This document shows positions 1 to 12,268 of a stretch of DNA of 64,000 nt, one piece after another. Numbering within the stretch: position 1 is the first letter of the stretch; the number at the start of each line of letters is the position of its first letter. Source of the DNA: Dryas octopetala (Eukaryota; Streptophyta; Magnoliopsida; Rosales; Rosaceae). The translations under genes and the position numbers were made by a program. The stretch spans positions 28,919,489 through 28,983,488 of the forward strand of contig OY992832.1 in NCBI GenBank assembly GCA_963921425.1. The letters run 5' to 3'. The notes under the pieces were generated by a model that worked only from the letters and a program-made list of their open reading frames with translations, did no database searches and was not told the DNA's origin.

Positions 1-1938
1 CAATATTTTTCCATGAACATTTTCCATAAACGATTTTCTTAAGCTAGAAAATCATGAAATTTCCCAAGACACTCCAATTTCGAATATAATGCAAAAATAA
101 AATCATATAAACATTTAATATTGTTCATGGATAAAATGCTAAATATTAAAAATCCTCAAATCATTTCAAAGACACAAGTCCAACTCACAATTCATTAATC
201 TCAATAAAACTCAAGATAAAAAATAGGAATCAAATCATGAAATTCATTAAAACACTTTTAAAAAAAAAGTCCACTCACAATCACTATTTCTAAACCAAAA
301 CTCAAGATAACCAAAATAAATTAAATCATAAATTCAAGAAAACATTTCCAAAATAAAAGTCCAACTCACAATCATTATTATTTAATCAGAGCTCAAAATA
401 TATATTAAATATGAATAAATTCATGAATTTATAAAAACATTCATAAAACAAAAGTCCACTCACAAATCATCTTTCTCAATCAAAACTCAAACAACCAATA
501 TGAGTTAAATCATGACTTTCATAAAAGCATTTATAAAACAAAGTCCACTAACTATTTTAGCCATCAAAGCTCAAAATATATATTAAATATGAATAAATTC
601 ATGAATTGTAGCCGATTCAACACTCGTTCACCACTATGTAGCCAAGAAACAAAACTTCATCGACTTAACACAAAAGTACCAGTCACTTAATAATTCGGGA
701 AGTTAATTATACAATTTTCGAGTAAAGAGGTAAAATGATTGAAATGCCCTTAGGTTAAATCAGGAATATAGGGTTTACTTTCAAATGTTTGTTCTAGTCC
801 ACAATCCACCGATTAACACAAACTCAATCTAACATTCAAAATCGGCGTATACCTCTTCCAAGGGTGGTTTGGTTGGCGTTACAGTTCCGTTTCCGAATTC
901 AAATAAGGGCTCGATAAATCGAACGGCTTCCGAGCGAGCATTTCCAAGCCATTGCAACTTGTCCATAACAACAATGTATCACCAAACATAATTCAGAGTT
1001 CATGCATAGTAACAATTTGGCCGTTAAACTACCGAAACGAGCGGCAACCTCCATGAGCGGTGGCTGCCGGGACCTATTTCACCACAAAAACTCAACAATA
1101 ACGCACCCTGACCTTGGAATTGGCTTCTGTGGTTTTAGTGGAATAAAGAAGAAACCAAACAACATCCAAATCGCCGCCACTAGTGGTTGAGCTCATGTTG
1201 GCAGCAGCGGCAAAGAACTTGTATAAGGAATTCTCATCAAATCAGACCCGACAATTAATAGAGATAGTAAAGCACGAAAAGGAGAAGAAAACAAGACAAA
1301 GAATAACCTGGCTGCTGCCGGGAACAGCAAATGCAGCGGCAGAGCTAGGGTTTCCAAATGGGGTTTTCAATCCCATCAACAATTGGCCCAATCCAAGCAT
1401 ACAAACATGAAGAGCATGACGAAAGGACCAAGATTAATACCTGACTCGACGAAGTTTGCAGCCCGAAAAGCTGGAAAGTTGCCGAAAAAGTCACCGGCCT
1501 TCAAGTCATCTTTTCACCATCATGGGTGATTGGATGTACGATCAGAGGCTACCATTGTGTTCAGGACGGCAATAGGAAGCTTTTGGTGGTAACCCGGCGT
1601 CGCGACGTGGCCAGAAAACAGATATCGTCGACGAAGTTGCCGTCGCCGTTTTGCTTCGTATCGTGGGTCAGGTGTATGATTAGAGGTTAGATGGAGAGTA
1701 AGGAAAGGAAGACGAGGTGGTGGATGGGGGTTTTGTCGCCGTTGGCCTCCGAACAGCCTAGAACTCGTCGGAGAAGGTGACTGTTAGAGAGAAGAGAAAA
1801 TAAATTTTTTAATTTCTCATAGTAATTTAGAAGAAATTTTTTTTCGATATACCACTATTTAACTTCTTTTAAAAACCTCTTAAATCCAAAGTTAAATAAA
1901 ATTTAAATTTCTAGTAAAATTTGGGTTGGGTCGTTACA
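1..1938 (-). mobile_element. LTR terminus of a plant LTR retrotransposon (partial, minus strand)
   Basis: Read on the minus strand, the right edge begins TGTAACGACCC, a start common to long gypsy-type LTRs of eudicots. It abuts the LINE sequence exactly at 1938/1939, as expected if the LTR inserted into the LINE. No gag or pol is present and the other end lies outside the window, so solo LTR versus complete element cannot be decided. The interior has GC-rich patches (about 1000-1750) holding only short uninterrupted frames without recognisable domains. Class is inferred from the terminus alone. Confidence 0.5.
165..600. repeat. Imperfect tandem repeat, about 90-bp period
   Basis: The phrase AAGTCCA(A)CTCAC or a variant recurs near 177, 269, 357, 449 and 540, followed each time by a run resembling TCAAAACTCAA and an ATTCATGAA block. 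This gives about five diverged units of roughly 90 bp inside the LTR-like region. Confidence 0.6.
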
Positions 1939-3199
1939 TTTAAATATGGAGATAGAAACACTAGGTTTTTTCACCTCTCTATGGTGGTTAGGAGGAGAAG
2001 GAACAAAATTGAAGGGATGCTCAATAGTGAAGGTGTTTGGGTTTCTGAAAAGCTGGCTTGCATAAGATTATTGTTGATTATTTTCAAGAGCTTTTTTTTT
2101 TGATAATTTGAGATCTATTCCTTACTCTGTTTTACCTCAATTCTTCCTTGTGCTTGATCCCTTGGAACTTGAGTTTATTAGTAGTGAGGTGTCTATGGAA
2201 GATATTAAGGAAAACTTGTTTGCTATGGGTTACCTGCTTCTTTCTTTCATCAATTTTGGGAGGTTTGTAAGCAGGACATCTTTGATCTTTTTGTGAATTG
2301 TTTTGCCACAGCTAACTTTCCTGCAGGGCTTAATAACACTCTTATTACTTTGGTTCCTAAAGATGATAGTCCAACTTCTGTTACTCAGCTAGACCTATTG
2401 GTCTTTGCAACACTCTTTACAAAGTTATTTTCAAGATAGTGGTGTCTTGGCTTAGCCCTGTTATGGCCAAACTTATTAGTTCTAATCATGTGAGTTTTGT
2501 CCATGGTAGGCATATTACTGACAACATAATTGTTGCCCAGGAGGAGTTGCATAAATTTAAGTTGACTAGAGGTTTGAAAGGTTATATGGCTTGGAAAATT
2601 GATCTATCTAAGGCCTATGATCGTATTAAATGGGAGGTTGGTCTCAGAGGTTCTTTTTTGGAGCTTATTATGCAATGCATCACTGCCGCGAGATTTCAAG
2701 TTGTTATTAATGGTGAGGTTTCCCAAGCTTTCTTTCCTTCCTACGGGGTCAGACAGGGTGATCCCTTATCTCCTTATATATTTGTCTTGTGAATGGAAAA
2801 GCTCTCCCATTTGATTGTGCATGAGGTTAATTCTTCAAATTGGCATCTTGCTAGTGTATGTCAGGGAGGTCATCTTGTGTATCATTTGTTTTTTGCTGAT
2901 GATTTGATCTTGTTTGGGGAGGCTTCTCTTGATCAAGCAATAGTGATGAAGCATTGTCTGGATGTTTTTTGTGACATCCCAGGTCAAAAGGTTAACTTTG
3001 AGAAGTCTAGCATTTGTGTTTCCCCTAATACTAGCACTGCCTTGGCTGATGAGCTTGCCTTCATTCGTGGCTCCCCTCTCATTGATTGTTTGGGGAAATA
3101 CCTAGGTGTTCCACTCATTCACTCTAAGGTGGTTAAGGAGACATATAATGAAGTTGTGGAGAAGGTTAGTAAGAGGCTTGCTATTTGGATGTGTCATAC
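1939..3199 (+). pseudogene. LINE (plant L1 type) reverse transcriptase, 5'-truncated and broken
   Basis: Conceptual translation gives the pre-RT segment with YGDRNTRFFH near 1945, then reverse-transcriptase blocks: KIDLSKAYDR near 2598, GVRQGDPLSPYIFVL near 2745, and the catalytic FFADDLILF near 2892. Several frames are needed and an in-frame TGA lies at 2790-2792, so it is not functional. The 5' part (ORF1 and endonuclease) is missing, replaced by the LTR that ends at 1938. The frame stops at 3199 where a solo LTR is inserted; it resumes after 5120 with the next conserved block, showing that the two halves are one element. Plant L1 elements copy themselves by target-primed reverse transcription. 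Confidence 0.88.
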
Positions 3200-5120
3200 T
3201 GTTGTAAAATTTTATTTACTCGCAAATATACGACTCTAGTAGTATATTAACGAGGTCGAACCTCAAAGAGTGATGCAAAACGATACACTAAGCTTAAACT
3301 TAAGTTAATTTAAAACTAACCTAGTTTGAAAATTTTGTTGGTTTGTGAGGCAACTTAAAATAAAATGCAACTAAATTAAAAAGAAAATAAAGTAGATGAA
3401 AAGAGAATAAAGTAAATAAAGGTACAAGAATTTAAATATTAAATCTAGAAAGGAAAATAACAACTTTTTGGTTTTAGAAGCTAAACAATGCTATAAGAAC
3501 CAAGATTAGGGTTCCTCACCACTTATGAATATATTAAGTGAGATTTCTAGTAATTTCCCCAAAAAGGAGGGCACCCAAAGTCACTTGATGCCCTTTTACA
3601 AAGATAAATATGAATTGAGCACAAAAATTGAAGATTTATATGGTAGATCTTGATTTTGTTTAGAAAATATAAACTTTAAGCAACTCAAGTGAACCAAAAC
3701 TAAGGAACAACTAGAGTTCAAAAAAGTTTGTGTTTTTAAAGATTAACCATAAAGCTAAAATGTGGAAAGAGGATCTAACTACCCATAATATATGACATTG
3801 TGGGTGAAAGATGATCTATTTCTCATTTTAATATCAAAATCTAGAGCTTGTAGGGTCTTAAACAAGGAATAAATTAACATAAAGACCTCACTTAATAATA
3901 TTCATGGTGGTGCTCTTCCCCCTTGCCTTGGTATGGGGGTTAGTGACCACTCATGAGCTTAGATCTTAAATAAAAATAAAGAAATAAATAAATAAGCATG
4001 TAATTTAAAGAATAAGAAAATAAATAACACTACTAATCATAAAGTAAAGAACTACATAAAATAAAAGGCATAATAAATAAAAGATTAGGAGAAGAGAGAA
4101 GAGAGACATAAATTATAGTTAACCATAAAGTAAAGAACTACATAAAATAAAATGCATAAAGTAAATAAAAGATTAGAAGAAGAGAGAAGAGAGACATAAA
4201 TTAAAGTTTCATTAATTAAAAGTGCAAGAAAATTATATTCATATTCTCTCTCAAACATCATAGTTAAAGGGATTGAGAGAAAAATCCTAAGATAATAGTA
4301 GAAGAAGGCAGAAAATTAAAATATGGAGAAAAAGATAAGATAAAGATCCAGAAAAGAGGTCTGGGGCTGCTTTTATAGGCAGATATTACAAGGCAGTCAA
4401 GGAAAGTTCTCGGCAATAAAGGTAAAAATATCTGAGAGTGAGTGGACACATGTCATGGTGAGAGAGACGCTAGCACCAAATGAGGAGGCGAGCTGGAAAA
4501 AGCTGGAACCAGCCTTTAGGCAGCTGTCACAATTGCCACGTGGCGCGCGCAGAGTGATTGAGAAGGTGATTAATGTGGTGTGGCTGGCTTGCGGCTGGAG
4601 AGTGACTTGCGGCTGCTAGGAAAGCTTGAGAGAGAGAGAGAGAGAGAAGAAAAGGGAGCGGCTAAGCTCAGTGGCTCAACAGTGGAACAGGTGCTGATTT
4701 GCGGAAGAGAAAAATGAGTCCACGTGTCACTTTGGTATTCGCTGAGAGTTTGATTAATCAAACCAATTGATTGCTTGTTGCTGGGCGGAAGAAAAGAGAA
4801 GTAGCTGGGTGACTCTTCAGCTTCCATTTGTTTGGGCCAGGCTTTTGCGCAAGTGGGCTTCTCCTCCTTCATGTCTTGTTTTGGGCTTTTCAATTTAAAA
4901 ACCTACAACACAAATAAAACTTAATTAATAAAAATTCTAATTTTAAATCTAGCCTAAATAAAAATAAATGCAACCTAATAAAATCTAAGAAATATGACAA
5001 AAACAAATAAAACTCACAAATTAACTAAATAATAAAAATACTAAAAATGTTAAAAAGACATTGATAAAAATGTATGAATTTGAGGATAAGATATGTATAT
5101 AAATTAAGCTCAACACATAC
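3195..5120. mobile_element. Solo LTR inserted in the LINE, with 5-bp TSD CATAC
   Basis: The insertion runs 3200-5115 (1916 bp). It starts TGTTG and ends CAACA, a perfect 5-bp inverted terminus with canonical TG...CA, and is flanked on both sides by CATAC (3195-3199 and 5116-5120). Removing it rejoins the LINE reading frame. There is no coding sequence, no second copy of the terminus inside, and no primer-binding site, so this is one LTR left after LTR-LTR recombination. The orientation cannot be fixed from the sequence. A TATA-like or polyadenylation signal was not identified with confidence. Confidence 0.9.
4036..4205. repeat. 85-bp tandem duplication inside the solo LTR
   Basis: Two adjacent units begin CATAAAGTAAAGAACTACAT (about 4038 and 4123), and each ends in a GAGAAGAGAGACATAAATTA run. 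They differ by a few substitutions and small indels. Confidence 0.7.
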
Positions 5121-7457
5121 CATTTCTCTTACTGGTAGATTGACTCTTCTTCAAGTTGTTGTTATTGCTATTCCTTTGTATACAATGCAAACTGTTCAGT
5201 TACCTGTGTCTATTTGTGATAATTTAGATAAGCTTAATAGAAATTTTCTTTGGGGGCACACTGTAGATAATTATAGAGTGCATTTGGTTAATTGGTTCAT
5301 TGTTTGTAGGCCTAAGCAGCTGGGGGGGGGGGGGGCTTGGGCTGAAAAGATCCTTCTTTATGAATCAAGCTATGCTGGCTAAGTCTAGTTGGAGGTTGTT
5401 GCAGCATGAGGATGTGCTTTGGGCTAATATCTTAAGAGGGAAGTATCTCAGACATTGTGATTTGCTGACTGCTAAGAGCATACAATATGCTAATTGTTCT
5501 TCTACTTGGAGGGGTGTGTTGTTTGGGGCTAAGCTTCTCTCTGCTGGTCTCAAATGGAGAGTTGTGGATGATGAAGGCTGGGATGTGGATTGTTTACATG
5601 AGTGTCTTCTTGTTGATATTATTCAAAGGATTCTTTATGTTCAGGTTGGGGCTGTGGGTAGTGGTGAGGATAAATGTATATGAAATTTCACTTCTAACGA
5701 CTTTTTCTCTATGAAAACTGATTATTTGTCTTCTTCTTCTTCTTCTTCTTCTTCTTTCTTTTTTATATAATGATGTTGCTCACTGGGATTGCTCTTTTAT
5801 ATGGAAACTTTCTCTCCCTCCTAAATTAAAGACTTATCTTTGGACTGCTTGCTATGGCAAGCTCATGACTAATATGTTACAATTATCTGAAATTATTGTC
5901 ATGTAATTTCAATAATTATCCGCCCACTCGGGGTGGATACTATCTTGTCTCAGCTGATTGGATAAAACCTATATCTCAATTAAGAGATAAGGATGGCAGA
6001 TGAGGATTGTGGTCTTTGAATTTGAATTCAAACAGAGACCCAATCTCACCACACTTCTGATAACTCTCTTTAGGAAACCACAAGAAAAAGAGAAAGTCTG
6101 ATGGTAGACTTATATATAAACACTCGTGCATATACTCTTCAGTAACTCAACCTTAGACAATTCACCAAAAGGAGTCTGGGAGCATTGGGATCGTGGAAAT
6201 CTTGGGATCTGACTTTCATAGCAAATCCTTTACCTTGGAGACACAAGAACGTGCACAGAAGTTGTGATTTGCGTTCCACAGCAGCTGGTTTGGTTACTGC
6301 ACGTCAAGGCCGTAACATCGAGGTGGTTACACTAATTCAAGACACTTCCGCACAGTAAGTAATCTGAACTGGAGTTTGATTTCCAATTGGCATTTGATTT
6401 CCAATTGACATTCGATTGCTCACTAATTGCTATATGAGATGTCAACTGTTACATTACGGAATGTAAACTACTGCATTGATATAAATACTACAGTCCAAAG
6501 AGTTAAAAAGGAGATTTTCTACCAATCCTTTTTGTCATAGATGTGATGGCCAGGAAGAGTCTCTGGACCATCTTCTCTGAGATTTTTGCTCTTCTCAAGT
6601 CATTTGGAGTGCTTTGGATGTCCTTGTTGAAATTAATGTGGCTTTGGATGGTCACTTTGGTGCTTGAGTAGCTGGTAATCTTAAATGTGGTTCTCTAAAA
6701 AATGTATTCCTTGGCATCTGCTCTTTAATTGTGTCTTCTCTTTGGATGATTTGGAAATGGAGGTGCAAACTGATTTTTTATGTCAATTTTGTGATGCCTA
6801 TTCAGCCTCAAGTGTTGATTTTTCAATTTGCTAAGGATTGGTTTTCTGTTAAAATGGTCTATGGGTTAAGCCTGCTCGTCAGGTTGCTTATTTGTCTTGG
6901 AAGCATCCTGCTGGTGGTATTTTGAAACTAACATATGGTTGCAGGAGTGTTGACCTTGGTCTGATTGGTGCTAGTGGTTTGATTAGAGACCCAACTGGTA
7001 ATTGGATTAAGGGTTTCTCAGTCAATTTGGGTGCTGGGACAGTTTTGGAAGCTGAGTTTTGGGGCTTATATTGGGGTCTTAATCTTGCTATGGATCTTCA
7101 TTGTGCAGCTTTAGAGGTGGAGTGTGATTCAGTGCTTGTGGTGATGTTGGTTTCTAATCATGTTGTTCCAACTCATCTGTTCTTTAATTTGATCAATATT
7201 TTCAAGGTGCAGCTTGGAATTTTAGAAGAGCTGCAATCTATCATGTTTTCCTTGAGCAAAATGTTGTTGATTGCTTAGCTTCCCTTAGCAAGGAGCTCAG
7301 CTTGGGTATTTATTGGTTTGAAGAACCTCCTGATGTGGTTTCTCCCTTTCCTGCTGCTGACGCTTCTTGCTCTGTTAGAGCAAGAGCTGTTCTGGTCTAG
7401 GGTCTTTCTTTTCTTTTGGGCTTCTGCCTCTTTAGCTTGTACCCAAAAAAAAAAAAG
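5116..7457 (+). pseudogene. LINE 3' half: RT C-terminus, zinc-binding region, RNase H, poly-A
   Basis: Downstream of the solo LTR the element continues with SLTGRLTLLQ near 5133 and LNRNFLWG near 5233 (RT thumb region). The zf-RVT-like region NPFCHRCDGQEESLDHLL lies near 6526. An RNase H domain (RVT_3 type) runs from about 6895 to 7260, with GLIRDPTGNWIKGFSVN, AEFWGLYWGLNLA and the VECDS block. A run of 14 G at 5322-5335 shifts the frame and further stops occur, so it is a pseudogene. The 3' end is a 12-A tail at 7445-7456, the hallmark of a LINE 3' terminus. A C-terminal RNase H is typical of one group of plant L1 elements. Confidence 0.88.
5881..6505. mobile_element. Unclassified insertion (LTR-like) inside the LINE
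   Basis: LINE homology stops after LMTNMLQ (about 5882) and resumes at about 6505 with RRFSTNPFCHRC, so about 620 bp are foreign. The insert carries a TATA-like TATATATAAACAC near 6113 and no reading frame. It resembles a small LTR or TRIM, but no clean terminal repeat or TSD was found; only GTTA or TTA can be matched at the two joints. Boundaries are approximate to about 10 bp. Confidence 0.5.
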
Positions 7458-8986
7458 GGTATTGGGAGAAAATTTAGTGTTACTATTCTTCTTATTAGAC
7501 TGTCTATTTATAGGCTTCCAAATGATGGAAACAATGATCTATTGCCCATAATAAAACATAGGTTACAAATCACTAATGTGATCATTAAGGCATAGGTTAC
7601 AAACTATTCAAATGTGTAAGTTATGAACATTGTGGTGCTCATCCACATTAATCCACATATTTATTACACTCCCCCTTAGATGTCCACCAATCAATGATAG
7701 TTGCCTCATTAAAACCTTGCTTGAAAAAACTCAGTGGGACAAAACCTAACGAAAGAAAAAAAGAAAAAGAAAAAGAGCACAATTTTTAAGGATCATTGAT
7801 ATGGCGTTGGACGTGCTCAATGTTGCCTCGTTAAAACCTTTTTAGGAAGAACAATGTGGGATAAAAACCTAGTCGAAGAAAAAATAGTACAGCGTGCATA
7901 TTTCTAGTATAGCGAATTAATGGATGCTCCCCCTGATAAGTGCAAATGATGCATATTGATTTCTTCTCTATCTTCTGGATAATGGATTTTGACAATGTTT
8001 TAGATGAAAATTGCTTCAAGTTTATATCAACTTGTCGTCATCCGTTATATTCCTGTTAGGGTTAGAAAAATAACAAGAAAATATAAGATATTTTATAGGG
8101 CCTTTTACTGCATAAAGTGGTTAGAAACAATTCCAAAAAATCTCTCATGCATTTATAGGCAAAGAATCATTAAATAATAACCATATAAATGGGCTAGTAC
8201 TTTACTTTTATAAAAGTAAGAGCATTGAAAAACTATATGATATAACCGACCATTCATACAGGTCCTCGTATGTTTGAGAACAATTTCATTGGGTTTACAA
8301 AAGCTCCAATCTATGGCTTACTCATGAGTTTGAACACATTGCAATAACATTGAGTTTGAATTTTAATTTATTTATTTATTTGTCAAAGTACTCATTGAGG
8401 GAATTTATATCATATTCATAATGATAAAATTGAGTACATACTTTAAGCTTCAGGCTCACAATAATGAATATTTGCTTCAAGCAATTAATATGTTTTAAGG
8501 CAGTTTAAATACATTGGGATATACTTTTACATATATATATTTATATCATTCAAGGCTAGAAACCGCTTCTAGCGATGAGCTTTTACCCTTTTGATAATCT
8601 TTAAAGTTTTGCATATATAAGCATCTTGATCTCCATAAATATATATGCAGTGACAACATTCCATAAATCTCATATTAATATAACAACTGTACATATAGAG
8701 ATGTGGCTACATTTATGATAGCTAGGAGAAAAAGTTTCTTCATAATCATAATCCTAAGTTTATAGGGAAAACCTAGTGCCATATTTAGTGATTTTATTCA
8801 AAATATTTCAAACACTCACTGTAACCTTCAAGGTTAATTTATTGATTTTGGTGTTTGAATTATAGATTCTTATTATTCCATGTTTTCATTCGACTGGAAT
8901 TTTCTATTTAATTTTTGTTGACAGCTATAGTAAATGTGATTCTACATCACTATAGGCTTTGATGATTTTAGTACGCAGCTACTATA
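7458..8986 (-). mobile_element. Degenerate copia-like LTR/leader remnant; otherwise non-coding
   Basis: The segment 7458-7940 reads, in antisense, like the LTR and leader of a common plant copia family: a TATTTATAGG segment (7505), ACACTCCCCCTTAGATG (7667), GTTGCCTC(A/G)TTAAAACC twice (7699, 7823) and (A/G)TGGGA(C/T)AAAA twice (7734, 7856). No gag or pol is recognisable. From 7950 to 8986 the DNA is AT-rich and I see no gene. Confidence 0.4.
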
Positions 8987-9627
8987 AACAAAATAGAGGA
9001 AATTACAGATTTAGTTCAGTTATTTTATACCTAATTCAATTTTGGTCCACAATCTTTTTTAAGTTATGTTTTGATCCACTAATTGTTTCACTTATTCAAT
9101 AAAGGTCCAGATTTGTTTTTTCAAATTTGGCCTGCCTTTTACCCTATCAAATCTCACCCAAATTCAGAAAACATATACTTGTTTTAAAGCTATGCATTTC
9201 TTTTTTACAACCATATAAAGATCATTCAAATTGGAGTTCTAAAACTCAAGATAATTGTTTTAAAGCTATGCATTTCTTCTTTACAACCATATAAAGATCA
9301 TTCAAATTGGAGTTCTAAAAACTCAAAATAATTGACCCCAAAGTAGGGTACCCGAAACTGCCAATTTTTCAAACTTCACCCAATTTCAATTCTCTTAGAT
9401 TATAATACTCCAAATTTGTTTTTATGACTAAGAAATGATGAAATAACTTATACTTCAATTATAATTGAAGAAAACACAACCCAAAAGATTTAAAGTCACA
9501 AATTTTGACCTTTATTGAACAAATAAAACAATTAGTGGACCAAAACATAACTTAAAAAAGATCGTTGACCAAAATTGAACTAGGTATCAAATAAGTTGAC
9601 CACATCTGTAATTTTCTCAACAAAATA
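8987..9627. mobile_element. MULE-type MITE, copy A, with 9-bp TSD AACAAAATA
   Basis: The element spans 8996-9618 (623 bp). It begins GAGGAAATTACAG and ends CTGTAATTTTCTC, and the following stretch (to the GGTCCAC-type motif) is inverted at the other end, giving terminal inverted repeats of about 60 bp. Perfect 9-bp TSDs AACAAAATA lie at 8987-8995 and 9619-9627, which is diagnostic of Mutator-like elements. An internal tandem duplication of about 75 bp starts near 9182 and 9258 (GTTTTAAAGCTATGCATTTC). There is no transposase. Same family and orientation as copy C. Confidence 0.92.
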
Positions 9628-10496
9628 TATCATCAATATATCAACGATCTCACAATTCTCTTTTGCATACAGTTAGAGATAATATAAATATCACCTTGTT
9701 AACAGGTGCCCATGCCTCTTCAGGGATTGTCATCTCTTAAGATAAAATGTGTAGAGAATGTGTGTTTCAGTTTAGTTAATTAGGATTGTGTGAACCATTT
9801 TATATATATACTCTTCACTTATGGGGAGCAAACCTTTAAAACCTATAGCTTCATCACACTTTAGGCGTGCACTAAATAAATCATTTGATGCCAAATTGAT
9901 GGACTATCATGTTGGGACAGAAATCCATGTTAGCATATTTATAATTCGTTTATGCATGTGCAGTCTCATCATAAGTTCTAGCATTTCTTGTGGCATTCAC
10001 CTCCAGGAAATTGCCATGTACGCAAATAGACCTACCACCATACTTTAGATGTGGTAGAAATTAAATCATTTTATAAATTAAATCAATTGTAAGTCAATTT
10101 TAGCATGTGCGAATCCAAAGGAGGAGAGAGAAAGAGAGGAGAGGAGGGAGGAGATAGTGGTGGGTGGGTGTTGCAAAAAGTGGAATTTAGGGTTTTTTAT
10201 TTAATTTATTTTATAGAAAATTAGGTGTATGTCCAATTTTGGAGTATCATTCAGACTAAAACCATATAGTTGTTTAGATTTGTACTCAAATCCATTTCTT
10301 AACGTTAAGGTCCAAAAAATGGACCTCACGTTGTCTTTTAAATTTTGGCTCATATTATCTCTTAAAATTAAAATAATTAATATGAATTAATTTTAAAAAT
10401 TATGGAAGATAATATTCGTTATGACATCTTTTATTTATTACATTTTTTAATTAAAATAATTATTCAAGATATATCTATTTTTTTATATTTTATATT
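9628..10496. other. Non-coding AT-rich spacer
   Basis: No gene is recognised. A GA-rich run lies at 10115-10160 and a short perfect hairpin, GGTCCA / TGGACC with a 5-nt loop, near 10310. A possible frame of 75 codons at 9821-10048 has no recognisable features and is judged chance. Confidence 0.5.
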
Positions 10497-11037
10497 TAAA
10501 ATTATGAGGAAATTTCAAATTTGGTCCACTTATTTTATACCTAGTTCAATTTTGGTCCACGGTCTTTTTTAAATTATGATTTAATTCAAATCCTTTTGGT
10601 TGTGTTTTTTTCAATTATAATTGAAGTATAAGTTATATTTCATCATTTCTTAATTATATGAACCAATTTTGAGTATTAGAATCAAAGAGAATTGAAGTTT
10701 GGTGAAGTTTGAAAAATCAGAAAAATTTTCTAGGAAAAAGCAGTTTCGAATATCCTACTTTGGGGTGAATTATCTTAAGTTTTAGAACTCCAATTTGAAT
10801 GATCTTTATATGGTTGTAAAGATGAGATGCATAGCTTTAAAATAAGTATATGTTTGCTGAATTTGGCTGAAATTTGATAGGGTAAAAGGCTGGACAAATT
10901 TGAGAAAACAAATCTGGATCTTTATTGAACAAGTGGAACAATTAATGGACCAAAACAGAACTTAAAAAATATCATGGACCAAAATTGAACTAGGTATAAA
11001 ATAAGTGGACCAAATCTGTAATTATCTCTAAAATTAT
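10497..11037. mobile_element. MULE-type MITE, copy B (inverted relative to A), with 9-bp TSD TAAAATTAT
   Basis: The element is 10506-11028 (523 bp), from GAGGAAATTTCAAATTTGG to the matching inverted end CTGTAATTATCTC. TSDs TAAAATTAT are perfect at 10497-10505 and 11029-11037. The internal sequence matches copies A and C as reverse complement (for example the AATTATAATTGAAG block near 10613). Non-autonomous, no coding capacity. Confidence 0.92.
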
Positions 11038-11896
11038 TGAAGATAATATCCGTTTAGGTAATTAATATCAATTAATTTAAATATTTTGTGCTTCTATTAT
11101 GTGATTCACTTAAACATTGGATGATCAAACCCTAAGATATATTTGGTGCATCAAATTTTTTAAACTATATTTTGTACATTACAACAATGTTACAAGAGAA
11201 ATTTGCATAAATACCACCTAGACTATAGGGGGTGTGTGCATTTTCCACCCAAACAAAAAAAAATTTTACTAATTGCCACTCACACTTTATGCCATGTAGC
11301 AATGTAGCACCTAGTTGATATTTCTTGTTAAATCATCATATTTTTTCACAAACGTCCTATTTTGTCCTTAAATGCAAATTTAAAAAGTTAAAATTTTTTC
11401 TCACTACTTTTTCTTTTACAAATATATTAGTTTTAAAGTTTAATCAAATTTAAAAAAAATTTAAAATTAAAGAACACACCTAATCTAACCCCTTCCCTCA
11501 GTCCAAAAAAAAAAAAAACATTAATAACCCTTCCCCCAACATGATTGCAACCAGCCCTATCCATCTTTCCGGCGCCGGACGATCTTCAACCATTCCTCCC
11601 CCACCGCTCTCCCTTCTTCTTTCTCTCCCTCCCTCTCTCTCTTTCTTCCTCATTGCAAACCTGATTCATTACGAATAAGATGACGTCGCACCGAGAGCAA
11701 CTAAAAAAAGTGGAGGCGGAGGGGCGGGGCTGGGTGGTATAGTGCTGTGAGAAAGAGAGGAAGAAAGAGAGAGAGAAAGAGAAGGAGAAAGAGGGCAAAA
11801 GAGAATACGGGAGAGTGGTGATTTTGGGGTTTTAGGTTATGGGTTTGCTCTTCTGGGTTCTGGGTTGGGCGTGGAAGGGGAAGGGGAAGGTAAGGT

Positions 11897-12162
11897 TAAA
11901 GACCCAATGCTATCACCAACACAAGATAAACCTCCAGCTGTGCCTTCGCCTACAAGAGATAAACCTCCAGCTGTGCCTTTGCCTACAAGAGATAGACTTC
12001 TAGCTGCTACGTGATTTATCTTAGCTATTTATTTGTAGATAATTGTTTTGTTTATCATGTATTTAAATACAAGTCATGTACTGCTCTATAAATACAGTAA
12101 TAATACAACTCTAAAGGCATCAAGTCTTTTGCCTTAAACACTCTTCACTCTCAAGTTCTTTA
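11897..12162 (+). repeat. 5' LTR of copia-1
   Basis: 266 bp, from TAAAGACCC to GTTCTTTA. It contains three adjacent 33-bp units (near 11919, 11952 and 11985) built on the phrase CCTACAAGAGATAAACCTCC, and a TATA box at 12087 that presumably drives the genomic transcript. The identical-length partner is at 16531-16796. Confidence 0.95.
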
Positions 12163-12174
12163 TGGTATCAGAGC
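12163..12174 (+). other. Primer-binding site of copia-1 (initiator Met tRNA)
   Basis: TGGTATCAGAGC starts on the base after the 5' LTR and is complementary to the 3' end of plant initiator methionine tRNA, the usual primer of plant copia elements. Confidence 0.95.
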
Positions 12175-12268
12175 CTTTGTCACGCGACTAGAAGTCTCCT
12201 CACCTCCAGCAAACTCTAGCAACCCCATCACATTCTAAACCTCTCAAAGTCTTACCTTTTCTCTAAAA

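Noticed and set aside
4570-4893. 107-codon minus-strand frame in the solo LTR
   Set aside because: Ser-rich low-complexity frame through a GA tract, no domain; the DNA is explained as LTR.
9182-9330. Tandem duplication as a separate mobile element
   Set aside because: It is an internal duplication confined to MITE copy A; copies B-D have one unit.
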